Origin: Heliocidaris erythrogramma
Lineage: Eukaryota > Echinodermata > Echinoidea > Camarodonta > Echinometridae
NCBI GenBank assembly: GCA_025617745.1
Contig: CM046870.1
Coordinates: 29,469,927-29,533,926, forward strand
DNA: 64,000 nt
Reading direction: 5' to 3'
The notes below the pieces were generated by a model, which ran no database searches, had not been told where the DNA came from, and was given only the letters and a program-made list of their open reading frames with translations. The stretch's first letter is position 1; every line of letters begins with the position of its first letter. A program made the translations under genes and the position numbers. Of the stretch, positions 1 to 11,970 are shown in pieces.

Positions 1-385
1 TTGCGCGGCACCAGCAATGCACATTTCTAGTTTAGTATGTATTCATGTGATGTAGGGGTAAGTAGGCTACTGTGCATACTGTGTGGTAAGGGAGATTTTT
101 TTTTTTTTTTTTTTTGGGGGGGGGGGGTTCCCTCCTTTTTTTATCTTTTTCTTTTTATATATATATGATGTGGTCTTCTAGATATTGATTTACATGTGCT
201 TACCAGAGAATAGTGTGCATGTGTTTTATTTTGGTATAAGATTGGGGTTCAGTTTTGTCATGTACAAGGTTTATTTAAAATTATTTTAGCACATGTATGT
301 ATTTACTCGTTGATTGTATTATCGATATTAAAAATGAATTGTTATTTTGTTATTATGTTGATTTATGAAGACAAATAAAATATTA
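1..385 (+). other. possible 3' UTR ending at a polyadenylation signal
   Basis: The stretch has no open frame. It holds a T20-G12 run at about 96-127 and an AATAAA at 374-379 in a very AT-rich setting, which would suit the last exon of a plus-strand gene lying to the left of the window. No coding end is visible, so this is an inference from one signal. Confidence 0.2.
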
Positions 386-465
386 TTCAAAACAAAAAAG
401 TACCGTACCTAATGTAATGTCGAATTCTCTCTATGAAAATAAATCACTCATATTTCTATGACAGC

Positions 466-528
466 TAGTTTCAGATTTCAGATTTCAGATTTTCAGATTT
501 CAGATTTTCAGATTTCAGATTTAGATTT
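466..528. repeat. (TTTCAGA)n-type minisatellite
   Basis: About eight copies of a 7-8 base unit, TTTCAGA or TTTTCAGA, run head to tail. The short frame across them is a by-product of the repeat. Confidence 0.85.
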
Positions 529-531
529 TAT

Positions 532-3500
532 TTCATTACACTTTCATTTTTCAAAGTACATGTATATAACAATATGTATTATGCAATCAACACTATTGAC
601 AACACAACTTAGTGCAGAAACGTTTTTGATCATTACAAGCAAAATAATGTGCATTAAAGTTTGAGTTGTATTAAGAAAAAAAGTAACAGTAATGAAGACT
701 ACATTAAATTAATTTTATGAAAATGACAATGAAAACAGAGACCAGCATAGAAGCATAGCTTGTAGAAGCGCTGGTCACTGGCAAAAGATAAATCATGAAT
801 ACAGTACATTACAAAACTAGTCTGGGCAACCATGCATAAAATGCCCAATAAAAGGGGGAAAGGGAAAGGGGAAGAAGACAGATACATGGCCATGGAAAGC
901 AAACAAATCATAAGCATAACACACTTTCCAGCATTGAAAAAATAATAAAGCTGGGAATAGTAACAGTAGAAAGGAGTAAATTTTACAAACACAGAAGAGA
1001 GAGAGTTTGAAATTTTCATTAAGTGTACATTTTATCATTTATCTAAGTATGCCGTTTAGGGTTGTGACGTTCTGAAATCAGTTGGCATCATTATTATACC
1101 CACAGCATTGGACCCTTAGCAATTATTCAAAATGATTTTCTAAACGGTTGGATGTCACGGCCTTGCTAAGAACACTGTGCCTACAGAGGGTAATCAATAC
1201 TTAATGTCCTTTACAGAAAATACGTTCAGGTAGACACTTGATCAATAGGAGGCCTCAGGTGGCGTTTAAGATGAAGAAATCTATTCGAAATCAATTGCAG
1301 AGCACGATAAAGATACCGTTTACTATACGGATAGCAAGTAAATGATGATCCTAAGGATAAACCTATGTGGTATAAATAATCTTCGTTTTACATGTGATGA
1401 ACACCTAATAGAGTTAGGTTTACTTTAAACATCCAGCTTAAAACTGCATCGGAGCTTGTCTCGTATGAAAAACATGAAGATTATACGATAGCAGCGGCGG
1501 CGATTCCGGGGAGGGGAGACGACCCCCCCCCCCCCCCCGAAATTTTTGAATACAGTTCAAAAGAAAATGTATAGCAAATAATGAGTAACGGCTGCAGCAC
1601 CCTAGAAAATTTTCACTTTTCAAAAATGTGAAATTTTCTCGCTCGGTCACCACGCTCAATAGCATACTGTGCAATATTGCGGTAGATCACTATTAAAAAC
1701 ATTGGTGAAGGCAACAATTTCCCTGTATATTACAATTGACAATGTAAACTCCCGATAGGACCTATTGCAGGGTCAGCAATTCATTGGGATGGGGAACTCC
1801 TCTCCCTGGATATATTCGAAAGCTTTGTGCCCCCTTCCATCCCCCTCCCCCCTCCTGCCCAGAAAATGAGAAATACCCGATCTTTTGTTTAAATGGTGAT
1901 TTAAATTTTGGATTTTGGATTTGCCTGTGCTATTAAGGTGAATCCTTGCAAGTTGAAAATGAAAAATACAAAATTAGTGGATGGAGAAACATTTGAACTT
2001 TCATGAATTTAACAAGAAACGAAACCAACATATGAAACTTTTTAACATCTTACACCTTTTAAAGTGACAACAACATGACAAGGATCAACACTATTCCGAA
2101 CGGCTTTCATCCATATATACCGGGTGTATGCAGATGAGAATACACCATGTGTGAACTTTCGCGCATCACCGAATCAACATCATTCAAAATCAATCCAGCG
2201 TGAAAACAAACGGGAATTCACCATTGAAAACAACGAAGTTGCAACACTCCCTTTTTGACCTTGCTGCATATTCAGAAGGACAGCACATTTTATGGGTGCA
2301 CAACATTGCAAATGACAGACCATCATGACAATATTGTAATGAGAAACAATCAGGCTTTCTAATGATACCACATTCATATATGATGATAAAGCAACACGAG
2401 ATTTATTACCCCTCAAACTTGAATTGCAGAACATTTTTTGAGGGGTTTACTTGGATATGGAATACTGAATCTATTCATAGCGCACATTTACGGCCTCTCC
2501 ATTTCTTCTTTTTTCAGACACGACATCCCTTTCATCCATGAAGTAATGACCTTCAACTGTCAACTATTTCGGGAATATCATTCTGCTTCTTCTTTTACAG
2601 CTCACGCCAGACTAATCTGCACTGGCGCCGCAATTTCCCCCCAAATGAAGGTGTAAAGGAGCAACGACAACATTACCCGGAGTTGGGGAGGCGTTCCGCC
2701 ATACGATGCTTGAAGCGATGCTCCGAAACGCGATCCTTCGCTATGAATGGCTGGTTAGGAGTGGTCACGTGATAGGGTAACGACATTGAGTAATACGGCG
2801 CCACGGTTGATTCAACTCGTATGACCCGAAGTGATATGCTTGTAAAAACAGGAGCAAACGTGGCAGCGTAGGATAAGACTGCTTCGGTTCCAGCTCGGCA
2901 AATTGTAACATGTGGGCATATACCCGTTCAAGCTATCATATCTCTTCTTCTCTATCTCATGTCTATATAAGAATATTGTATGTTGCGTCAATGGAAGAGA
3001 TGCCTTAAGGAAATCTTGATAAAATTGGAATCGGCACTAACTTCTTTCAACAGATTGCATTACATAATACCTTATGAACAAAACGACTTAAAATATCCTC
3101 TTAGTTAATCGGTAATAGTTTAGTTTATTACCCGATACATTTTTTGTTCATATCATTGAATTCAAATCAACTTTATTCGCTGACTCTGAAATATTAGATA
3201 TATTCGGACAGATATGTATCATGTGTTAAACCAGATTTGTAAATCATAAAGCAGATCGTTAATAATTCTGATGCCATGAAACATAATGGCATATTATTTC
3301 ATTTCTGTTTGTTACTAAAAATGTAAAATGAATAGTTAATTCGTGTCTTTTAAAATACGAGTTTTCAAACATTTTGATTGATATCATATACGTAAGCAAA
3401 CAAATCTATAATTATATAATTTTATGACTTAATAATTTCTTTGATGTGTTTAAATTATCCCAGACTGTATTGAAGAAAACAAAATCATGAAGCATAACTT

Positions 3501-3600
3501 GTGTCATGTATACTGCATGCGGTCATTGATTATATGCCTCGATCTTTTGAAGTTTTAAATCAATACAAAGATGTACAGAGGAGGGAAATATTTCATAACT
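532..3600. other. gene-free stretch
   Basis: No supported gene is seen. It contains a C16 run at 1523-1538, a pyrimidine-rich patch near 1830-1860, and a locally GC- and CpG-richer segment at about 2590-2870 with a GGTCACGTGA E-box. That segment could be a regulatory island, but nothing else supports this. Confidence 0.5.
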
Positions 3601-3611
3601 GCGTTGGCCTA

Positions 3612-3896
3612 TTATAGTATGGTGTTTTTTATGTTATAAATTGATCCATTTCTTGCAATTAACTTTGTAGTGCTATTTCTGCAGCAATACGGTGAGAATA
3701 AAATGATGTTATTGAGAGAGAATAGAGAAACTTCTCTGTCGTACTTCTCTGCCGTCATACGTCCATATCTCTTCTGATGACGCAATGCAACGTAAAATGC
3801 TAATCCGCCTCCTTCATGCATGAATAATTGTCCGAAGAGCATTGAAACCAAACGCCCATCAAAGTACGTTCCCATTCCCCGAGTACTTGCCGCCAT
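3612..3896 (-). CDS. weak candidate coding segment, function unknown
   Basis: From an ATG at 3896 (context AAATGGCGGC) a 94-codon minus-strand frame reads to 3612. Its first ~55 residues have mixed composition (MAASTRGMGTYFDGRLVSML) and come from DNA richer in CpG than its surroundings. The C-terminal part becomes AT-rich and unconvincing, as if the frame ran into an intron. I recognise no family, and the ATGGCGGC start could equally be a YY1-type promoter motif on non-coding DNA. Confidence 0.15.
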   Translation of the reverse strand: MAASTRGMGTYFDGRLVSMLFGQLFMHEGGGLAFYVALRHQKRYGRMTAEKYDREVSLFSLNNIILFSPYCCRNSTTKLIARNGSIYNIKNTIL

Positions 3897-3899
3897 TTC

Positions 3900-5020
3900 C
3901 CCTTCCTTTCCAGTGTCCAATCACATGTACTTCTTTCACCTACCTCTTATTAATCGATACCTTCTTCCACCATTTGTTTTTTTTTGTTTTTTTTTTTGTC
4001 TTCTTCTTATTTGTCCAACTTTTCTTTCCTGTTTTCACGCTCCTCTGTTTAAGCATATGAATCGTCATATCTATTGGTTTCCTATTTCGTTTACTTTACC
4101 CTTCATCTCTTCGTGGTTCGATTACTTTCTTCATGCATTTGTGTACTCCAGATATAGCTCTTATTGTGATTATAACCATATTGGGACTATAACCATATTA
4201 TTTCTACATTCATCACGCATTTCCTATCCGCGGCGGCTCTTAAAATTTACGTCATTGTTTTGTGTGATGTAGGACTACTCAGGGAATTGCGCAAACTGAC
4301 TGATCTGACACGCCGTGTGAGCGTGATATCGTACATTATTACACTGTTTATTTTCCATATTTCCCTTATATTTTTTGCGGACGATTAGAATACAAATTTC
4401 TTACAAAGGAATTATAGAACTTGTGACCTTGAGATTTCATCGGCAGTATATACCAGATTTCTACTAAACATGTGCAAAAATTTCGCGAAATTTGAGTAAG
4501 TCTGCAAAAGAGATGAAGTACCTTTAGAGTGTTGTGCTGGGTGTCAAATATACGCACATTGTTTGTTTTTTCTTTCTTGATGCATCTATAGAGTTAATAC
4601 CATCATTACCCCTGTTCTTTATCTAGACAATGTTCTTAAAATTTATTACCATGGTTTCTAAATATCCCAATTTCTGACAAGTTGATCCGGCGGGACAAAC
4701 CGACCTTAATATTGTTTCCCAATGTGTAAATCCCAATTTATATCTTATCCCTTGACGTATTCTATTTTATTTGCGTCGTATAATTAACCTCTTTACATTC
4801 ATCTTCATGATTATGATAAAGGTTTGTAAAAACATCGTTCTCTCAATTTTGATAATAAACAATTTTTCGGTCATATTTAGCACACATAAGTACATACTAT
4901 CAGCTTGTAATTCATTCAAAATTCTTAATTCTTTGCAGTTTTGTGTTATTCATTGTATTTTTCATAATGTAATTGTTTGAGTTTTTTTGTTTAAATCACA
5001 GCTTTAATTAAACATGATTT
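3900..5020. other. gene-free stretch
   Basis: AT-rich sequence with T-runs around 3970-4000. The short frames here are low-complexity and unsupported. Nothing else is seen. Confidence 0.5.
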
Positions 5021-5075
5021 CATATTTTGTAAAGCGCTTCAGCGCTATATAAATGTTAACTATTATTATTATTAT
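5021..5075 (+). repeat. SINE 3' tail fragment
   Basis: TTGTAAAGCGCTTCAGCGCT followed by ATATAAATG and an (ATT)n tail is typical of the 3' end of invertebrate tRNA-derived SINEs. AGCGCTTCAGCGCT is also a small palindrome. Only the tail is present; no tRNA-like head lies upstream. Confidence 0.5.
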
Positions 5076-5887
5076 GTAAAGTAGTGACTATGGTAAATCT
5101 TCGTTTGTAAAGATGTTCACTACAACCGGAGTTTGGTTTAACTCCCAACAGCTGCAGATGGACAGAAGAAGAAATATAAGCAGTAGCAACGAAAGAAAAA
5201 AAAAGAAAGAGAAAACGATTTACATATTTTCCGCCTTATTCATGAACGTGCAGAGTGGTTGATGCAAATATAAAACTAGTCCTGGGTGTACCACTTACAT
5301 CATCAACTAAATAGTGTCTTCAGAGGATATTTTAAATTTTCTTCTAAAAACATAGTGAAACAGGAAACTACATGTTAATAATGGATTTTTTTTTAGGGAA
5401 AAAATCACATAACTATCGTGTGGGAAAGCTTTCATTGCTATAATAAATCCTGCTAGAAATTTCCAATAGGAAAAAAAATCAATATTTCAAACTACTAGTA
5501 AGTTATTGTCCTCCTTGATAAATACCAAGACTGTACCGAACGCTAGTAATGTACGAGCGTTGCTCGTTATCATCTTATATACCATCCGCATGGAATATTC
5601 GAATGAAAGCACAATTTCAGTTGTGAATAAAACCAACAGACGACGTCAATAAACGTTGGTGACTATTTTTTTTTTAATTTTTGCTTTGTCCATACCTGCT
5701 TCATTAGTGTAGCTATGGGCACATAATGGTATCATAGACGACAGAGCTGCCCTCACGTTGTACTTTTTGAAGTAACCAAATAATAGAAATTTATTTGGTA
5801 TTTGGTATTAAATATATTCAAGGTATTATTTATATCACGCTGACAATAAGTCGCTACATGCTTGACTGTGTATCAACTATGCAAATG

Positions 5888-5889
<2 letters not shown>
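5076..5889. other. gene-free stretch
   Basis: AT-rich sequence with short homopolymer runs. No gene, RNA or repeat boundary could be supported. Confidence 0.5.

Positions 5890-5934
<45 letters not shown>
5890..5934. repeat. (AT)n microsatellite
   Basis: An uninterrupted AT dinucleotide run of about 22 units. Confidence 0.95.
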
Positions 5935-5938
<4 letters not shown>

Positions 5939-7224
5939 TTCGTCATTTGTCCGTTATTAATTTATCATACAATGTCAACAGATATTATATTGTATATTTC
6001 ATGTATATAGGGAATTGCACGCATTCACATTAATGTATAAATCGTTTTAATTCTTAGTTTAATCATGCGAAAGCCAATGCATATTTAGCTCACATTTCAG
6101 ACATGACCATTATATTTGTTTGTTACCGTCACAACTACAATTCTTCCCTTTAAATACATTGGAAAAGGGTTCAAAACATGCAAAAGCCAGAAATTGCTAC
6201 AGCCGAGCAAGGTAACTCAACATTTCAGTCGTTTGTAATTTAACATCTCAAAATAGAAAAAAGTAAATGGTACAATAACTATGTCGGGCCCTCAGTAAAA
6301 TTTAAAGATTAAGAGAATGTTTTTAATGTTTTAGAATTGCGAATGGTTTTTAAAAAGCTGGATGAAAGTATTACGTTATGATGTGTCTGTTGTGTTGAAT
6401 ATATCATTTGTGCTTCAGTTTCTTTAAACAGAAAATAGTGTTATTCACACCATTTAAAATACATTAAAGACCAAGTATACGCACTAGACAAAAACAAATA
6501 GATTTTGAAAATAACAGAAAACCGAAGGTAATACGTGTGAAGGAGCTATACAAAATATTATGCCGTTTGAGTCAGGCCCTGTTTTTTGGATGAATTCGTC
6601 ATGAAGGTACCATATCCGCAAAGGGAACCATATCTACCGTCACACTACACGTCCTCCGTAACAAGTGTTGTCAGTGAGTTGGGGTACGTATTATGACTTC
6701 GTGACATTTATACCTAATTTACTTGGAAATATGAGACAGCTGGTCTCATTTGTTTTCAAATTCATTTCACGATATTGTATTATATTTTTTTCCTAAAATA
6801 GAAAAAAAATGCACACTTACAATCACGTGCTATTGCTATGATGATTATGCGTGTTTATTCTGATGCGTAAAACAACATAATATATCTAATCATTTCCTTT
6901 AGCAGTGCGAACATACCGTGTTATGTACGGGAGGAATCATTAAGAATAAACAACTTTGCCATAGCATCGAACTCAAATGACAGGGAATAATTGACTGGTC
7001 ACGTGACCTTTCCCGCGACGCCATGAGGCGCAGGTGTGTTGTTCGGTTTTGACTTTAAAATGTCGATAAGGTATTATAATGGAAACTGTCAATGCGCGCT
7101 GTTTTTGTTGTATCAGGTGTCCTGTAGTTAACTTTCGGAATTCGAATCGAAATGTAGACATGGTTGATGGTGCTCGCGATGGGAAATGTAACGTAGGGTC
7201 AATCCATAGGCTTCCAGTTTGACT
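5935..7224. other. gene-free stretch
   Basis: No supported gene. A CpG-containing patch with GGTCACGTGACC near 6999-7010 is the only notable motif. Confidence 0.5.
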
Positions 7225-7387
7225 TAGTTTATTATCATTGTTAATAGTATTACTAGTAGTATCATTGGGATTTTTATTATTGTCATTATTATCATAATAA
7301 GTATTATTACTATTATTATTATTTCTATTTTTGTTATTATTATTAGTATCATAGTTATTATTCAAATAATTTCTTGGTACTACAAAA
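7225..7387. repeat. degenerate (ATT/ATC)n microsatellite, left of the Penelope-like element
   Basis: Interrupted ATT, ATC and AGT trinucleotides fill this interval. The same type of tract, on the same strand, resumes at 8170. The two look like halves of one tract split by the element between them. Confidence 0.8.
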
Positions 7388-8169
7388 TTTCGATATGGCA
7401 CGAAAAAGAGACATGATAACGAAGCTTTTCGACCTGCACTCGTCAGGTTATCACGCAGGTATATAACAAATAACTTGAATTCAACTATATTATACTGGAT
7501 GAACCCGGACGCAACCCAGACGCCGTAATGTCAGAACAATCGCAAAGCTTGGACGAACTCCTTTTGTCTGCACAGAAGGGGTTCGTGCGATTGAATGTAG
7601 GCGGCTTCCAGAAAGCGTAAATGCGCTGAGCTTCTGGCCCGGGACATAATTGAGAATTGATCGTCGGTGCAATGCCAGGTACGTGGGCCGTACTTCTCAG
7701 CGGTTGGCTGATCGCATTAAACAACACGTCCCCTCGACTATTCGGAACCGTACAACCAATCAGCGCACGCAGCCCGTCCGTGCCTGCAAATCTGAAATGC
7801 ACGCTAACAGACCAAAGATAGCCAAATGCGATTCAGCGATTGGTCTCCACTTGCTGAACAATCCAGCTTGCGCACAAAGCTATGCCGACGATCAATTCTC
7901 AATTATGTCCCGAGCCAGAAGCTCAGCGCATTTACGCTTTCTGGAAGCCGCCTACATTCAATCACACGAACCCCTTCTGTGCAGACAAAAGGAGTTCGTC
8001 CAAGTTTTGCGATTGTTCTGACATTACGCCGTCTGGGTTGCGTCCGGGTTCATCGAGTATAATATAGTTGATTTCAATTAATTTGTTATATACCTGCGTG
8101 ATAACCTGATGAGTGCAGGTCGAAAAGCTTCGTTCGTTATCATGTCTCTTTTTCGTACCATATTGAAAT
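7388..8169 (+). mobile_element. Penelope-like element 3' end in inverted-repeat arrangement
   Basis: The right half (7668-8169) is a plus-strand Penelope-like 3' end: a GIY-YIG domain followed by a short 3' UTR. The left arm (about 7388-7667) is a diverged inverted copy of the right arm (about 7885-8169), roughly 280 bases each, leaving a ~217-base unpaired centre. The join falls at CGTCGG/TGCAATG, inside the coding region. Inverted or partly duplicated copies are common for Penelope-like elements. The reverse transcriptase is absent, so the element is defective. It sits in an (ATT)n tract. Confidence 0.8.
7650..8021 (+). pseudogene. GIY-YIG endonuclease domain of a Penelope-like element, 5'-truncated
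   Basis: The frame reads CNARYVGRTSQRLADRIKQH about 8 residues in, giving the YVG of the second GIY-YIG motif, a downstream arginine and a histidine. It continues with AIGLHLLNNPACA, then FSIMSRARSSAHLRFLEAAY, containing the conserved glutamate, and ends LLCRQKEFVQVLRLF before TGA. In the intact element this domain lies C-terminal to the reverse transcriptase and nicks target DNA for priming. The first eight codons come from the inverted arm, so the ATG at 7650 is an accident of the rearrangement. No in-frame stop occurs after the join, which suggests moderate age. Confidence 0.8.
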
Positions 8170-8300
8170 AGTTATTATTATTATCATTACGAGTATTATT
8201 ATTATTATTATCACCATCAATATTATTATTATTATTATTGTTATTATTATTAGTATAACTATTATTATCATTATTATCATCATCATCATCATTAACAGAG
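8170..8300. repeat. (ATT/ATC)n microsatellite, right of the Penelope-like element
   Basis: ATT-rich trinucleotides with ATC and AGT variants continue the tract seen at 7225-7387 on the same strand. Confidence 0.85.
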
Positions 8301-10770
8301 TAGTACTAGTAGTAGTAGTAGTGGTAGTGTAATAAGTAATAGTATCATAATTATCTTAAATTATTATTTTCTGATGAGGTTAAAACCCCCGAAATAGGGT
8401 ATTTGACCCACAGGACGAGAAGGGGACCGCATTGAAAAGGTGAGCTTGGAAAACTAGCGATTAACAAGAAGCAGTGTCCTGACGCCGCAATCATTAATAT
8501 AATCAAGGAGTTCTGAGACAAGTCCTTGATATAATATAGTACATGCCCACTCTCGTAGGGGTACTGCTGGACCATTTTAAAGAGGCGCGCTGGAGTGTCT
8601 TATACCAAAGTCGCTGACAGCTTAGTTACAAAATTTCCCAACATGCAAAAATCTTGAATGAATAAAAAGGTACCCTGATTTTCATATTTGCCATCAAGCG
8701 CATCAAGTTTTTTAATGGAGTTGTCACTTCCCATAATACACCAGAGTCGCCCATGGCCTGTACTCAAGAAGGAGAGAAAGGTGTTAGAGTTATACTGCTG
8801 AGTGGTGTACAAAATAATTTTTTTTATCTTGTTTTCATTCCCAAGTTTGAGAACAACATGGAAGTACTGTAACATTATCTGAACTTCTCGTGAAATGCTC
8901 TTATCAAATGACAAAATAATATAACTCTTTGAGGGCAAAAGATTTTGGCCAGATTTTGGCCGGTCAGATATTTTTTTTTAATCTCTACTCACTGCTCTTT
9001 TTGTTTGTGATAGTCAACAAGATATAAAAGTTGTGTCCTACTTTTGATGTTTTCAATAACTCAAAAAGCAGTATTCAATCATATCATCCTTCTTTCCTCC
9101 AAGATCAACACTTCAGAACAGCTTCTACAGAGTTAATTTCAAATGTAATTCCACCTTGAATGCTGAACATAACCTTTGTGAAATCTCCACAGCAAGTATT
9201 GTGGAAAAGTGATTAATCTTTTAAGGGATAGGCAAAGTGGGTTTGAGGAACGGACCATATCCTATAACTATGACACCATGCTTCTATTGACCCATTTTCA
9301 AATTCATTTGCTGGCTTCATGTCTGAGTAACCTACTGCAGCCGGCTTGAGTCGGTTTTACGGTGGATCCTGTCACACAGAAATCCGCCCGTAGATGGCGT
9401 AAATATTCCCTTTTGAATCAAACGACAAACATCCTGAAAAGTACACCAAAATAAAGCAAACCAGAATCTGTCATGAATACGCCCTTGGGACAGACTTTAA
9501 AAGGGGAAGGTTTAGGATGTGAAGCATGTTTTTGTGGACTCTTTTGCCTCAAAATGTGTTCTCAATAATTTATATGACATTTGGACTGAATAATGTTGGC
9601 ATGGATGTGGGGCCATTTTGAGCGATAAGAATGGAAAAGCATTGAATTAAAGAAAGCACTATCTGGCAAGTTTACTGGAACTATTGCAGGAGACGAATTT
9701 TTTTTAGTGTTGAGCCGGATGTTCGAAAAATTTTTAAGAGCTTGTGTCGTTATTAACATTCATTATCTGTATTTGGATTATTTTTAATGTACTGCATACC
9801 AAGACTTTGGCCTCCAGTTGGTCAAAACTGCGGGCATGAAAGGATTTTTAAGCACTCTTCAATGATTTCCAGAATAAATTTTGTTAAAATTCAAAGATAT
9901 GTATCTCAAAGAATTTTTTCACTCCAAACCCCCTATATAAAAGCACTTTTATCATCCATTGCTAGATTATCTATTGAAATCAATAAAACATACATACGAA
10001 ACATCAGACCAAACGTTTCACATCTATCAAAAATTCAAGGTATTCAGTATTTCATACATTTGCTTATTCTTATCCAAAAATTATAGGAATATTCTAGTGG
10101 TTCATGTTTATCCCTACTTCGTCCGTACTGATTGTTCTTTTAAAAATATATTTGCTTTGCCTTTAACGCATAGAATAAAGTCATCATGCTATTATTAACA
10201 CTATACTGTTACTCTCGATCTGTTTGATTCTGTTCAGCATTTCCGACGTTCGTTGCAGCCACTTGGAAAATACAAGCTTCCTTAAAAATAAGAAATAACT
10301 CTGCGCTTCACCCACGTAAGACCTTAGTCAACATTCTGTCATGCTTAGTAAAGTGAAAAATCAAGTCTATTTATGTTACATTAATGTCATTTGCAAGGAC
10401 ATGGAAAGTCACAAATCGAAAAGTTTGCTTGTATTTCGATGCAAGTGACTTAGACCATATTAGGTGTGGAATATAGGTCGACATAGCGCCCCACTACCTA
10501 TAAGGACAGAATAATTGCATTTGAAGAACCATCTAGTATAGGTCCATGGAAGAACTCAGTTCCAAAAGGTACTACATCCAGAAATCCAAGTTCTGAGAAA
10601 AGCACGATTTTCGAATTATTGTCAGTTGGAATGATACTTTGGCCGATTGTATTAATGTATGATACAAGTGTGAAACAACGCTTAAAAATCTAAGTGCGCG
10701 GATTTATTTCTAATGAATATATTATATTTTTTTGTGTGTGGAACCGAAATCTGTCATACTGTTACAAATG
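8301..10770. other. gene-free stretch
   Basis: No recognisable gene. A 112-codon minus-strand frame at 8600-8938 has no family signature, splice context or promoter and is left uncalled. The one structured item is the imperfect palindrome at 8503-8529, listed separately. Confidence 0.45.
8503..8529. repeat. imperfect 27-bp palindrome, relative of the 28.1-kb micro-palindrome
   Basis: TCAAGGAGTT and AAGTCCTTGA pair at nine of ten positions around a seven-base centre. On the minus strand it is flanked by TTATAT on both sides, exactly as at 28.1 kb. A third relative lies at 19620. Confidence 0.6.
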
Positions 10771-11536
10771 CAGGGACGGTATTCTGAGATTCATTTTATC
10801 TCAGATAAAATCTGAGATTTTAAGTCAGTGAAATAAAATACCCTTAAAATATTTTTAAATCGGTATTCTGAGAACCATTTCAGCAAGATTTTATCTCATC
10901 TAAGACACGCCCATTTATGATGCCTTAACCAATAACTAATGTCGTTAAATTTCACTTTCACCATGCTCAGCCAATAGAATTGCTCTCTGCCAGTCTTTTG
11001 GGCAAGAGAGCGCGAATGCGCTATTTTTACAATTTTTCAATACTCGGGCATCAAAGCGCAATCGCGCTTTTTGCTAGGATTTCATGAAAACGACTAGGGT
11101 ACTTTCCGAGGTTTTAGAATACCATCACAAGCATTATTGCAAGTGTGATATTAGTTGGCAAAAATCTTGTAATAGAATTCGATAATCATATGAGAATGTT
11201 GCTTGAGAAATTAGTCAGTACTCAGTATCTTTTTGTTTATTTTGATCGCACGACTAGCATTATATTTGTCCAAATATATCGCACTCAACGTGTATCCTAG
11301 AGATAAAATAGCCCCTACCCTATTTTAAGTTTTATTTTATCTTTCCCACAAATATGATTGGCGTAAGCGTTTAAAGCTGTGCGTATCATGCCTGCAACAT
11401 GGATAGGCACGCAAGAGGTAGGAGATGGAGATAAAAAATTATGAGTTAAAATCCGAGATAAAATGTGGTCTCGGAATACAAAAAAGATAAAATAAAACAT
11501 TTTAGAGATAAAATGATGCTCAGAATACCACCCCTG
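10771..11536. mobile_element. MITE-like element with CAGGG...CCCTG inverted ends
   Basis: The left end CAGGGACGGTATTCTGAGAT and the right end, read on the other strand as CAGGGGTGGTATTCTGAGCA, match across about 32 bases and continue into ATTTTATCTC. The left-end motif recurs at about 10861, so that end is partly duplicated. CAGGG ends resemble hAT-type elements, but I see no clear 8-base target duplication. There is no coding capacity. Its right two-thirds are included in the tandem unit that follows. Confidence 0.65.
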
Positions 11537-11909
11537 GCCTTCAATAATTGGTTAGTGCTCAGCCGGGTTTGTTACAACTTCATAAAGCATTATCCTAAAA
11601 GAGATGCAATGCATTATTGCAGTGGTTCCATGCAGTCTCCTCATTTTCTTTGAAATGACTAGGGTACTTTCCGAGGTTTTAGAATACCATCACAAGCATT
11701 ATTGCAAGTGTGATATTAGTTGGCAAAAATCTTGTAATAGAATTCGATAATCATATGAGAATGTTGCTTGAGAAATTAGTCAGGACTCAGTATCTTTTTG
11801 TTTATTTTGATCGCACGACTAGCATTATATTTGTCCAAATATATCGCACTCAACGTGTATCCTAGAGATAAAATAGCCCCTACCCTATTTTAACCCTTTG
11901 GAGACGACG

Positions 11910-11970
11910 GGCTTCTATACAGAAGCCGAGCGAGGTGCTCAGTCTGTGATGGAGGGCTTCTACAGAAGCC
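11910..11970. repeat. paired subterminal hairpins of the piggyBac-like element
   Basis: GGCTTCTATACAGAAGCC at 11910-11927 and GGCTTCTACAGAAGCC at 11955-11970 are two near-perfect palindromes, both followed by GAG, only 16 bases inside the left end. The right end lacks them. Their place suggests transposase-binding sites, which is an inference. Confidence 0.7.

Noticed and set aside
6973-7401. Asparagine-rich 142-aa minus-strand protein
   Set aside because: The Asn run is a translation of the (ATT)n microsatellite and the rest has no domain.
7485-7802. Minus-strand frames overlapping the Penelope-like element
   Set aside because: They are antisense or inverted-arm shadows of the plus-strand GIY-YIG domain and its 3' UTR.
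8600-8938. 112-aa minus-strand frame
   Set aside because: No family motif, promoter or splice context; length is attainable by chance in 64 kb.
10771-11536. hAT transposon with 8-bp target duplication
   Set aside because: The CAGGG ends fit, but the 8 bases on either side do not match, so the superfamily was left open.
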